Both the position numbers and the translations under genes were made by a program. Shown here piece by piece: positions 57,901 to 64,000 of a DNA stretch of 64,000 nt. Each line of letters opens with the position of its first letter. Positions within the stretch are counted from its first letter, which is position 1. Origin of the DNA: Bradyrhizobium sp. ISRA430 (GTDB taxonomy: Bacteria; Pseudomonadota; Alphaproteobacteria; Rhizobiales; Xanthobacteraceae); NCBI RefSeq assembly GCF_029909975.1, contig NZ_CP094516.1, forward strand, positions 4,774,001 to 4,838,000. Direction: 5' to 3'. Under the pieces are notes generated by a model that was not told the DNA's origin, ran no database searches, and was given only the letters and a program-made list of their open reading frames with translations.

Positions 57901-59423
57901 GTCAGCGTCAGCGTCTCGCCCGCCGCGAGGAAGTCGAAGCTCTTGTCGGGAATGCTGTAGGTCCAGACCGCCGAGCCGTTGTTGTGGTTGTTTGCATCGG
58001 GCACGACCGCGATCTTGATCTGGGTCGCCGCGATGTCCTGCTGCTGCAGCGCCGTGAGCGTGGCGGTGACGTCCTGCTGGCCGGCGTTCTTGTAGACGTA
58101 GTTGGGCGCGAGATCGACCTGCACCGTCGGCTGGTCGCCCCGATTGAAGTCGAGGAAGGTGATCCTGCCGCTGACCGTGTCGAGATCGGTCGCGTCGCCG
58201 GTCTTGTCGGCGCGCTCGGTGAGCAGGAACGCCGTCTGCACATTGCCGTCGAGATTGAGGCTCCGTGCCTCGGGCGGACCGGGGATGCGGTCGTTCGACG
58301 TCGTATGGTCGGCGGGCGCCTGCGGCGTCGGACCTAGCTGGTTGAGATTGACGAAGGTCGGGATCGCGACAAAGCCCGCGGCCGTCTTGATCACGAGACC
58401 GTCACTGGTCTGCGTGATCGTATCGGTGAAGTTCGTGGTCAGCTTGGTGTTGCTGTTGTTGTCGGTGAACTTCAGCGTGAACACATCCGTGATCAGCTTC
58501 TGCACGTCCGGCGACAGCAGCGCATTGCTGACCGAGACGTTGCCGCCGCTGATCTGGATCATCTGACCGGCCTGGTTGACGGTCGCGATCGGCAGCAGCG
58601 TGATCTTGTCGAACAGGATGTAGGAGCCGGTCGTGCCGTTGGGCTCGACCAGCACCTGGAAGTTCGCCTGCGGCTGCGGATCGCCGCCGCCGGGGGGCAC
58701 GATGAAATTGATCTGGGTCAGCACCGCCGTGCCGCGGATGCCCATGGTGGCGACCGGCGTGTCGACCTTCATGTCGCCGTGCTTGGCGGTCTCGCCGGCA
58801 ACGAAGGTGATGGTGCCCGCGACCAGGCTGAGCAGCGAGGAGTTGTTCGACCCATTGGGGTCGTAGACCATGTCGTTCAGCACCATCCGCGCGTTGGAGG
58901 ACAGGCCGAACACAGTGCCGTCGATGAAGGTAATGCCGAGCGTCGAATCCGCGCCGGTCGAGACCACGTCGCCCTTCTCGACGTTGTCGCCATTGTTCAG
59001 GATGATCGAGACGCCGTTGCGCACCGCGGTCGCGCTGCCGGCGAGCTTCGTGACGTGGCCGATGACCTCCGCGCCAGCCGCGCCGGCCGCCGCCTGCGCG
59101 TACTGGACGTGACCGGTGAGCGCGCTGACGATGTCGCCGGTGAGATGCGCGCCGTCCGGTGAGGCGATCGCCGCGCGTTTGTCGCCTTTGAAATAATCGT
59201 GAACGACGAACTCATGACCGTCGTTGGACAGCACGAGATCGACGCCGGCGCGGCGGAACTCACCGTGGAAGATCAGGTTCGGATCGGGAACAACGACGGC
59301 GCCGTCCGGGACATGACCATGCGATTTCGCCGTGAAGGAATCGACATGGACGTCGGCGGGCGGGTGTAAACCCTGGCCATCCAAGGAGAGCGCGGCGTCA
59401 AGCTTGCCAGCGTAGTAATTCAA
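54966..59423 (-). CDS. Large FecR/VCBS/RTX-type secreted protein, candidate LapA-like adhesin
   Basis: 1485 residues with no Sec signal peptide. Residues 1-105 form an N-terminal domain with a VLSNDGHEFVVHDYF segment. AAAG lies at 111-114 and AAG at 115-117. A FecR-like part follows (about 121-240: GSATAVRNG, GDVVSTGADSTLGITFIDGT, VATMGIRGTAVL). Residues 405-1105 hold about five cadherin/VCBS-like repeats ending in ITGTNDAPTI-type motifs, and the C-terminus carries an RTX-like NDTLIGGAGKDQFVF segment. The RTX end suggests type I export by the PrsDE-like pair at 39282-42361. The AAAG site sits close to the TAAG site (108-109) cut by LapG in Pseudomonas LapA, and a LapG-like protease is encoded divergently next door. 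Adhesin role is inferred. Confidence 0.85.
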   Translation of the reverse strand: MNYYAGKLDAALSLDGQGLHPPADVHVDSFTAKSHGHVPDGAVVVPDPNLIFHGEFRRAGVDLVLSNDGHEFVVHDYFKGDKRAAIASPDGAHLTGDIVSALTGHVQYAQAAAGAAGAEVIGHVTKLAGSATAVRNGVSIILNNGDNVEKGDVVSTGADSTLGITFIDGTVFGLSSNARMVLNDMVYDPNGSNNSSLLSLVAGTITFVAGETAKHGDMKVDTPVATMGIRGTAVLTQINFIVPPGGGDPQPQANFQVLVEPNGTTGSYILFDKITLLPIATVNQAGQMIQISGGNVSVSNALLSPDVQKLITDVFTLKFTDNNSNTKLTTNFTDTITQTSDGLVIKTAAGFVAIPTFVNLNQLGPTPQAPADHTTSNDRIPGPPEARSLNLDGNVQTAFLLTERADKTGDATDLDTVSGRITFLDFNRGDQPTVQVDLAPNYVYKNAGQQDVTATLTALQQQDIAATQIKIAVVPDANNHNNGSAVWTYSIPDKSFDFLAAGETLTLTYVVRVDNNFAPNNETTYIPITITITGTNDKPTIATSGGTVIEQIGTGNTVLDTITGTVTFTDVDLTDRPIVSAAISSTQPFKYLDAQGHDVTSSLTPEQLAAIAAVEVPLTVVQAAGNANNGTAKWTYSVADHFFDFLADGETLVLNYVVQVDDGHGGVVSTPVTVSINGADVNIEGTNDVPTIVDQSTTATGALTEDAATTLAANGTITFRDPDLTDTHTASFVLKSSDAHANLPGYSETAPLSEIGTFALTAVTEHPGVSTIGSVGWSFTLDDSNPVLQSLAEGQTITQVYTVTVDDHHGGTVGQDVTVTITGTNDAPTITSSAAAATGKVTEDTGLTLSIDGTLTIQDLDLIDTHTAQVAFKSSTSNAHLPGFGDGTDHIGTFTIDSSVTEVNTDTDNGASLGWHFTLDDSNPVLQSLAEGQTITQVYTVTFTDDHNATVSQDVTVTITGVNDAPTITSGAAAAAGDVTEDTGLTLSLDGTLAIQDLDLIDTHTATSTFKSSSVSSALPGFDSSSHIGTFTIDPSVTELTTDTDNGATLGWHFTLDDSDQTLQSLAAGQTITQVYTVTFDDHHGGTVSQDVTITINGVNDAPTLDNASLPSVAGNESNPGGEAISVLFAGKFHDVDNGASLKAVAVTSDAATSAQGVWQYEVGGQWVDIGSVDDAHALVLSPDTLIRFVPADGYTGTPGALGVHALDDTYTGGVTSPATIDLTSTGTGGPTPVSHDVTTISTEVTAPVGGPVIDTESFQVWHSNETNTDLITNLRVVDTDSGASTDTFTVTALTAHEGSSVDVDPTPRSLDDINLAFENGITYNPGVPAPLDDEITLTVTDSAGHSDVVHFIFNEAGDTSNGITLQGTDGKDVIFATETNDTLIGGAGKDQFVFSPNASGADGQHIINDFATGVDKIDLRQFSDVSSINDLVITQQSDGTGTLVTWTQQVTPFESAPVTEHESILLKSVVAANLKASDFIFHIT

Positions 59424-59524
59424 CGGGGCACCGTAAAAACGTTAATATTGAAATAAGTATCGGGCGCGCGGGCCCCGCCTAAGCTTGCATATCATTACCA
59501 AGTCCTTAGTGAAACCGTCTATTG

Positions 59525-59547
59525 CTTGTGTGATTTCGCATCACAAG
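59525..59547. promoter_or_regulatory. Dyad upstream of the adhesin-like gene
   Basis: CTTGTG at 59525 and CACAAG at 59542 are exact complements, and TGTGAT/ATCACA form a second, inner pair. It resembles a CRP-type site (TGTGA...TCACA) but with a 7-base instead of 6-base spacer. It lies about 100 bases before the adhesin-like start. Confidence 0.4.
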
Positions 59548-59878
59548 ACCACCCGACCCCGATCCGGGTAGTGGGACCGGAGAGGAAGCAAGGTAAATTT
59601 TCGAGGTTCCCCAGTCGAATTCAGCTCATTCAGACGCATATTTCGTCTTTTGAAGTATACTGCCGTCAAAGTTCGGCGGCGATTACTTGTGTCATCTTTG
59701 GTTCGTGGTGCCCTGCAGCATCCTGCAGCAAACACGGAACTAAAACTGTGAGGCAGCTAACAGAACCCGTGAAATTAGCGGCCCGTTAGCCATAGAACGC
59801 AGAATCAATTGTTCCACAGCCTGCACCGGCAATTGGTTCCATTTCACGGCAACTCCGGCCTCAGTTGCGGCCGATCCG

Positions 59879-59890
59879 TAAAATTTTACC
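59879..59890. promoter_or_regulatory. Perfect AT-rich palindrome GTAAAATTTTAC
   Basis: A 12-base perfect palindrome about 165 bases before the LapG-like gene. Possible operator; no matching known consensus. Confidence 0.3.
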
Positions 59891-60052
59891 CAAAACGTCT
59901 AGTCTGATTTCAGTCTGTTATTGGTTTTTGGCGCCCTCCGCCGCGCGCGTTAAGCTGACCAAAACGCCCCGCCTCGCACCATCTGCGCGAAAGCAACAAA
60001 GCCCGGCACGGACAGGTCGAGGGGATCTGACGAAGCCGGAAGGGGAAGTCAG

Positions 60053-60790
60053 ATGGAGACCACAGCTCGCAGGCGCGCCTGGCGCGCAATCCTGGTCCTG
60101 TGCGGATTGAGCCTGCTCGGACCAAACGCCGAGCTTCGCGCCGGCACGCTGCTGTCGCCGGGATCCGCCGTGCTGGTGCGCAAATCGGCCGAGCCGTTCG
60201 GCGTGTTCGCCTTCGCCATCTCCACCGGCAGCCTGCGGCAGAAATGGTCCGCGCTGAAGGACAAGATCGATGACGACATGGTGCAGCTCGCGCTCTGCGA
60301 CGGCGACCGCGACAACTGCGCCTCGCCCGCGGCCCTCAAGCTGCTCGCCATCGTCGACCGGGCTCGCGCCCGCGACGGACGCGCGCGGCTGGGCGAGACC
60401 AATCGCGCCATCAACCTCGCCATCAAGGCTGCGAATGACGGCGCTGAGGATGTCTGGAGCTCACCGCTTGCGACCTTCCAGCGCGGCACCGGAGACTGCG
60501 AGGACTACGCCATCGCCAAGCTGGCTGCGTTGCGGCTCGCCGGCGTTGCGGCCGAAGACCTCCGCATCGTGGTGGTGCGCGACACGCACTCCGGCGCAGA
60601 GCACGCGGTCGCGGCCGCGCGGCTCGACGGCCGCTGGCTGATGCTCGACAACCGCCGCATGGCGATGGTCGAGGACGAGGACGCCCGGAGCTATCAGCCG
60701 CTGTTCGTGCTCTATCGATCCGCCGTGCTGAAATATGTCGACGAGCCGGTGCGCGTGTCGCTGGTCGCCGTAAGCGCGGCGATGCACTGA
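60053..60790 (+). CDS. LapG-like transglutaminase-fold cysteine protease (BTLCP)
   Basis: A 245-residue exported protein of the BTLCP/DUF920 family to which LapG belongs. The N-terminal hydrophobic segment (RAILVLCGLSLLG) is a signal peptide or anchor. The catalytic triad is C149 in TGDCEDYA, H184 in GAEHAVAAA and D199 in WLMLDN; the spacings (35 and 15) are near those of LapG (C134-H172-D189). EDY after the cysteine offers the acidic residues that in LapG bind calcium. In Pseudomonas the enzyme clips the N-terminus of LapA and frees the cell. Here it faces a protein with AAAG at 111-114. AGGGGAAGTC precedes ATG 60053. No LapD is adjacent. Confidence 0.87.
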   Translation: METTARRRAWRAILVLCGLSLLGPNAELRAGTLLSPGSAVLVRKSAEPFGVFAFAISTGSLRQKWSALKDKIDDDMVQLALCDGDRDNCASPAALKLLAIVDRARARDGRARLGETNRAINLAIKAANDGAEDVWSSPLATFQRGTGDCEDYAIAKLAALRLAGVAAEDLRIVVVRDTHSGAEHAVAAARLDGRWLMLDNRRMAMVEDEDARSYQPLFVLYRSAVLKYVDEPVRVSLVAVSAAMH

Positions 60791-60883
60791 GCCGGGCGAC
60801 TTGTAGCCCGTACCGCCACAAAGGCATTTCGCCGCGCGATCGGGGAAGCTAGCATGGCCGCCACCATGCTGGGGGGCAACGGA

Positions 60884-61999
60884 ATGCGGTTCATCGTGCT
60901 GACTGTGCTTGCGCTGCTGGCGTCGCCGGCCTTCGCGCAATCCGGCACGTCCGATCGCTCCATCGCCGACAAGCTGCCGTTGTTCACCAAGAACAACTGC
61001 GCGCAGAACCGCGATCCCGCCAATCAAATGTTCTGCGGCGATGCCCAGCTCGCCGCCGCTGCCGAGAAATTGAGCGGAGCGATCGAAGCGCGGCTGGCTC
61101 GCTTGCCCGATCGCCTGCCCGCGATCGAAGAGAATGCGATCTGGATCCGCCAGCGCAGTCTCGGTTGCGGAATCATCGGCCAGGCTGCGGTTCGCTACGA
61201 GGATGTCGAACGGGTCAAGGCCTGCCTCCTCAAGGTGACCGAGGAGCGCGCCGCCATCCTGCGCGATCCCGATTTCGACTGCCTCGCCGCCAACACGGCG
61301 GCGGGCGCGCTGATCTGCGCCGACCCGGCGCTGGCGCTGACCGAAACGGAGCTCAACAAAGAGGTCCTCGGCCTGATCAACAAGCTGAACCCGACCGAGG
61401 CGCGCTTTGCCTTCGCCGAGTACGGACGCTGGACCAGGGAGCGCGACCGCAAATGCAATCTGGTCGGCAAGGAGAACGTGCCGCTTGCTGAGCTTTCGCC
61501 CGCGGAAGATTGTCTCGCCGACTACCTGAGCAGCAAGACCGCGGAGATCGCCGCCGCCAAAGGCGATCCGAAGAAGGTGTTCGGCCGGCAGATCGCGGCG
61601 CAGCTCCCCGACACCGATGCCGTCGACTTCTGCGCGGCGCGAATTCATGCGGCGAGTTCATGCGGCAACTTCGTCCGGATCAACCGCGTCTTCGCGGTCG
61701 ACAGTCAGGTGACCGAGCAGGAGGCACAGGTCACCGGCGAGATCGAAATGGTCGTGCTGGCGCCCTTCACCGCCTGCAGCAAGATTGCCTCGACCTGCAC
61801 CGGCACCTGCTGGGACACGAGGTCCGGCCGTCCGCAGCCGGGCGCCGCCAACAGGGAGCGCTCCGCAGAAGCCTTCAACGTGACGCGCCGCTTGCGGATC
61901 CAGCGGACTTTCGCCTTCGTGAAAGCCGCCGACGGTTGGCGATGCCGCGAAGACGAGCTGGCGCCGGTGAACTCGGGGATTGCGAGCGGGGGGTCGTAG
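60884..61999 (+). CDS. Exported cysteine-rich LprI/DUF1311-like protein
   Basis: A 371-residue protein with a Sec signal peptide (MRFIVLTVLALLASPAFAQ). The mature part contains two modules like DUF1311/LprI, each with paired cysteines (NCAQN...FCGDAQL and FDCLAAN...LICADPAL, then LGCGII and RKCNLVG), and a C-terminal domain (about 260-370) with more cysteines (FCAARIH, SSCGNF, CTGTCWD). LprI is a lysozyme inhibitor, but that function cannot be claimed here. ATG 60884 is preferred to ATG 60854 since the signal peptide starts there, after GGGGGGC. It is 93 bp behind the protease gene. Confidence 0.75.
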   Translation: MRFIVLTVLALLASPAFAQSGTSDRSIADKLPLFTKNNCAQNRDPANQMFCGDAQLAAAAEKLSGAIEARLARLPDRLPAIEENAIWIRQRSLGCGIIGQAAVRYEDVERVKACLLKVTEERAAILRDPDFDCLAANTAAGALICADPALALTETELNKEVLGLINKLNPTEARFAFAEYGRWTRERDRKCNLVGKENVPLAELSPAEDCLADYLSSKTAEIAAAKGDPKKVFGRQIAAQLPDTDAVDFCAARIHAASSCGNFVRINRVFAVDSQVTEQEAQVTGEIEMVVLAPFTACSKIASTCTGTCWDTRSGRPQPGAANRERSAEAFNVTRRLRIQRTFAFVKAADGWRCREDELAPVNSGIASGGS

Positions 62000-62001
62000 G
62001 T

Positions 62002-62153
62002 CCTTCTCCCTCTCCCCGCTCTTCGCGGGGAGAGGGTTGGGGTGAGGGGCTGCTTCCGCAAATTCGGCTCAAGAGGGACTCGCTGAGAGCCCCCCTCACC
62101 CGGAATTCAAGCTTCGCTTGAATTCCGACCTCTCCCCGCAAGCGGGGAGAGGT
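62002..62153. repeat. Palindromic repeat (CCCTCTCCCCGC type)
   Basis: Opens with CCCTCTCCCCGCTCTTCGCG and GGGAGAGGG, continues with GGTGAGGGG complementary to CCCCTCACC, has an AATTCAAGCTTCGCTTGAAT hairpin, and ends with CCTCTCCCCGCAAGCGGGGA. It separates convergent genes and may act as a bidirectional terminator. Confidence 0.8.
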
Positions 62154-62157
62154 GAAG

Positions 62158-63357
62158 TCAGAACATCAGATTGTCCTTCACCAGCACCCAGCGGCCGCCC
62201 TTGACCTGCTGCACCTGGGTGATGGTGTTGGCGAGGTGGTCGGTCTTGGAGAACTTGGTCGGCGGCGAATTGAAGATGTCGAGGAATTTGTCACCGGACT
62301 CCAGCGCGTCCAGCATCTTCTGGCCGGTGAGATCCTTGCCGGCCTTCTGCGCATAGAAGCCGAAGGTCATCACGGCGTTATAGCCGATGATCGCCTGGGT
62401 ATTGGCGTCGGTGCCGAACATCTTCTTGTAGTTGACGAGCCAGTCATGGACCTTGCCCTTGGCCGTGTCCTCGTACGGGATCTCGAAGCCGCTCGCGGCG
62501 TAGAGCCCTTCGACCGCGTCCTTGCCGAGGGTGGGCACTTCCAGCACGTTGGTCGGCGTGGCGCCGAGGAAGGTGACGTCCCAGCCGAGCTTCTTTGCTT
62601 CGCCCATCGCACCGATGGTCTCGCGGATCACGGTGCCGAGCACGACGAGATCGCAGCCGTCCGATTTCATCTTGGCGACCTGCGCGCTGAAATCGGAGGC
62701 GCCACGCTTGTAGCTCGTCACAGAAGCAGGCTGCACCTTCATGGCGGTGAGTTGCTGGTTGAAGCCGTCGAGCACGTTCTTCCCGTACTCGTCGTCCTGG
62801 TGCATGATGCAAGGCTTCTTGAAGTTCTTCCACTCCATCATGTATTTGAGCGCGGCCCGCGTGCTCTCGACGTACGGCAGCAGGTTGTTGAACTTCAGCC
62901 GCTCCTGCGGCTTGGCCGGATCGAACTTGAAGGTGAACTCGGCCGCCGTCAGCGGAAAGAGCTGAAGCACGCCGGCGTCGAACAGCGTGTCCTGCGCTGC
63001 CAGCACCGTCGGCGAGCCCATCGGGCCGATCATCGCGAAGATCTTGTCGCGCTCGACCATCTTCTGCGTGGCGAGCACCGCCTTCTTCGGGTCGTAGCCG
63101 TTGTCTTCCAGGATCATCTTGATCTTGCGGCCGTTGATGCCGCCGGCCGCGTTGATCTCCTCCACCGCCATCTTCATGCCGTTGGAGACCGGTACGCCCC
63201 AGACCTTGATCGGACCCGACAGATCCTGATGGGTGCCGATGACGATCTCGGATCCCGAGATGCCTTCATTGGTGACCTTGGTCTGCGCCGCGGCCGGCAG
63301 ATGGGTGAGCGCCACCGCGCCTACCGCAAGGCCGAACGCCCTCAACGACTTCGACAT
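62158..63357 (-). CDS. Branched-chain-type ABC transporter solute-binding protein
   Basis: A 399-residue periplasmic receptor of the LivK/type I-fold family with a Sec signal peptide (LRAFGLAVGAVALTHLPAAA). IVIGTHQDLSGPIKVWGVPV starts the mature fold, GGINGRKIKMILEDNGYDP and MIGPMGSPTVLAAQ line the ligand cleft, and MHQDDEYGKN is the second domain motif. In rhizobia and relatives such receptors next to a FadD often serve aromatic or other carboxylic acids rather than amino acids; the permeases would lie right of the window. Start at ATG 63357 with GGAGACGTC. Confidence 0.9.
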   Translation of the reverse strand: MSKSLRAFGLAVGAVALTHLPAAAQTKVTNEGISGSEIVIGTHQDLSGPIKVWGVPVSNGMKMAVEEINAAGGINGRKIKMILEDNGYDPKKAVLATQKMVERDKIFAMIGPMGSPTVLAAQDTLFDAGVLQLFPLTAAEFTFKFDPAKPQERLKFNNLLPYVESTRAALKYMMEWKNFKKPCIMHQDDEYGKNVLDGFNQQLTAMKVQPASVTSYKRGASDFSAQVAKMKSDGCDLVVLGTVIRETIGAMGEAKKLGWDVTFLGATPTNVLEVPTLGKDAVEGLYAASGFEIPYEDTAKGKVHDWLVNYKKMFGTDANTQAIIGYNAVMTFGFYAQKAGKDLTGQKMLDALESGDKFLDIFNSPPTKFSKTDHLANTITQVQQVKGGRWVLVKDNLMF

Positions 63358-63475
63358 TGACGTCTCCTCTCCTTGGGCCCGTGTTGTGCGAAGGGCGGGG
63401 CCATCGCTGCTTCGCTTCTTTTCTGCGCACACCCCGTGCCGGAAAACCTGCTTCCACTTTCCGGGGCATGCGCTC

Positions 63476-64000
63476 TCAAGCCACCGCGCGCTCGCGATAC
63501 ATCGCGTCGATTTCGGCGGCGTAACGCTTGTTCACGAAGCTGCGCTTCAGCTTCATGGTCGGCGTCAGCTCCTCGTCCTCCGGAGTGAGCTGACGTTCGA
63601 TCAGGTAGAATTTCTTGATGGTCTCGACGCGGGCGAAATTCGCGTTGACCTGCTCGATCTCGCGCCAGATCAGGTCCTGGATTTCCATCGCCCGGCACAG
63701 GCTCGCATAATTGGTGAAGGGAATGTCGTGGTCCTGGGCGAACTTCTCGACGTTCTCCTGGTCGATCATGACAAGGCAGGTGAGATAGGCCCGCTTGTCG
63801 CCGATCACGACGGCGTCGGAGATGTAGGGCGAGAATTTGAGCTGGTTCTCGATCTCCGAGGGCGTGATGTTCTTGCCGCCGGCGGTGATGATGATGTCCT
63901 TCATACGGTCGGTGATCCTGACGAAGCCTTCGTTGTCGATGGTGCCGACGTCGCCGGTGTGCAGCCAGCCGCGCGGATCGATCGTCTCCGCCGTCTTCTC
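63476..64000 (-). CDS. Long-chain acyl-CoA synthetase (FadD-like), N-terminus outside window
   Basis: The C-terminal 174 residues of an AMP-forming ligase; the rest lies right of the window. WLHTGDVGTIDNEGFVRITD carries the adenylate-contacting aspartate and arginine, and MKDIIITAGGKNITPSEIEN is the hinge region. The C-terminal lysine lies in ELTPTMKLKRSFV, and the ending with DAMYRERAVA is typical of the FadD15-type long-chain group. Located 118 bp before the branched-chain-type receptor on the same strand, suggesting an activation-plus-uptake operon for an organic acid. Confidence 0.88.
   Translation of the reverse strand, partial: EKTAETIDPRGWLHTGDVGTIDNEGFVRITDRMKDIIITAGGKNITPSEIENQLKFSPYISDAVVIGDKRAYLTCLVMIDQENVEKFAQDHDIPFTNYASLCRAMEIQDLIWREIEQVNANFARVETIKKFYLIERQLTPEDEELTPTMKLKRSFVNKRYAAEIDAMYRERAVA

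Larger units (their letters stand above)
59424..60052. other. Long divergent control region, adhesin / protease
   Basis: A 629-base gap, AT-richer than its surroundings and without a credible gene. It holds the dyads at 59525 and 59879, a CTGCAGCATCCTGCAG pair near 59710 and several TTGACA/TATAAT-like tracts that may be promoters in both directions. Its size fits complex regulation of the large adhesin-like gene. Confidence 0.5.

Noticed and set aside
59529..59545. Firm CRP binding site
   Set aside because: TGTGA and TCACA are separated by 7 bases instead of the 6 of the CRP consensus, so it is listed only as a dyad.
59526..59789. Small open frames in the adhesin/protease gap
   Set aside because: No ribosome site, no family resemblance, and atypical cysteine/serine-rich composition; they cross the dyad region.
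7448..62153. CRISPR array
   Set aside because: The repeats are single palindromic elements scattered between genes, not evenly spaced copies with unique spacers, and no cas genes are present.
1..64000. tRNA, rRNA, riboswitch or prophage genes
   Set aside because: None could be recognised by eye; no integrase, transposase or phage structural gene is visible either. A covariance-model search would be needed to exclude small RNAs.

Overview
The window looks like chromosomal DNA of a Bradyrhizobium-type alphaproteobacterium. The reasons are its high GC content, the many intergenic palindromic repeats, an MbfA-type ferritin/iron exporter behind a perfect ICE (Irr) palindrome, a MloK1-like potassium channel, and gene sets such as DUF1127, DUF1488, GlsB and stacked peptide ABC transporters. 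No rRNA, tRNA, CRISPR array, integrase or intact insertion sequence was seen.

Layout. 1-7.5 kb: a GST-fold gene cut by the window edge, a YafY-type regulator coupled to a YkgJ-type cysteine-cluster protein, small hypotheticals, the broken remains of a TAXI-type TRAP solute receptor, a cyclic-nucleotide-binding K+ channel with a crotonase-fold gene behind it, and a small exported protein. 7.5-19.6 kb: a nitroreductase, then an acyl-CoA catabolic cluster (three acyl-CoA dehydrogenases, a feruloyl-CoA-synthetase-like ligase, a crotonase and a short-chain dehydrogenase), a TetR regulator, and on the other strand a thiolase and an acyl-CoA ligase. Together these give a nearly complete ligase-to-thiolase route for an unknown carboxylic acid, possibly aromatic or alicyclic. 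19.8-31.3 kb: an epoxide-hydrolase-like enzyme, mbfA, an amidase, an NTF2-like protein, a zinc alcohol dehydrogenase, a large acyl-CoA dehydrogenase, a short-chain dehydrogenase lacking the usual tyrosine, a crotonase, a GNAT, a DUF1127 protein and a LysR regulator. 31.4-39 kb: a metabolite/H+ symporter, two ACMSD-like amidohydrolases coupled to a Rieske ferredoxin, a CinA-like amidohydrolase, a DUF1488 gene behind a perfect hairpin, a TPR protein and AMP nucleosidase.

39.3-60.8 kb holds the most interesting material. A type I secretion pair (PrsD/PrsE-like) lies 12-20 kb from a 1485-residue secreted protein with FecR-like, cadherin/VCBS-like and RTX-like parts. That protein is followed by a CHASE2 nucleotide cyclase and faces a LapG-like cysteine protease. 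An AAAG motif sits at residues 111-114 of the large protein, almost where LapG cuts LapA, yet no LapD-like c-di-GMP receptor is in the window. Between these blocks is a very tight peptide-type ABC operon that includes an AtzG/AtzE-like pair (DUF4089 plus amidase). Its solute-binding gene diverges from a second solute-binding gene. The divergent promoter region holds two outward-facing sequences that fit the sigma-54 -24/-12 consensus, with a dyad exactly at their midpoint, which suggests nitrogen-controlled amide or peptide scavenging.

60.8-64 kb: a cysteine-rich exported LprI-like protein, a branched-chain-type ABC solute receptor, and the C-terminal part of a long-chain acyl-CoA synthetase running off the right edge.
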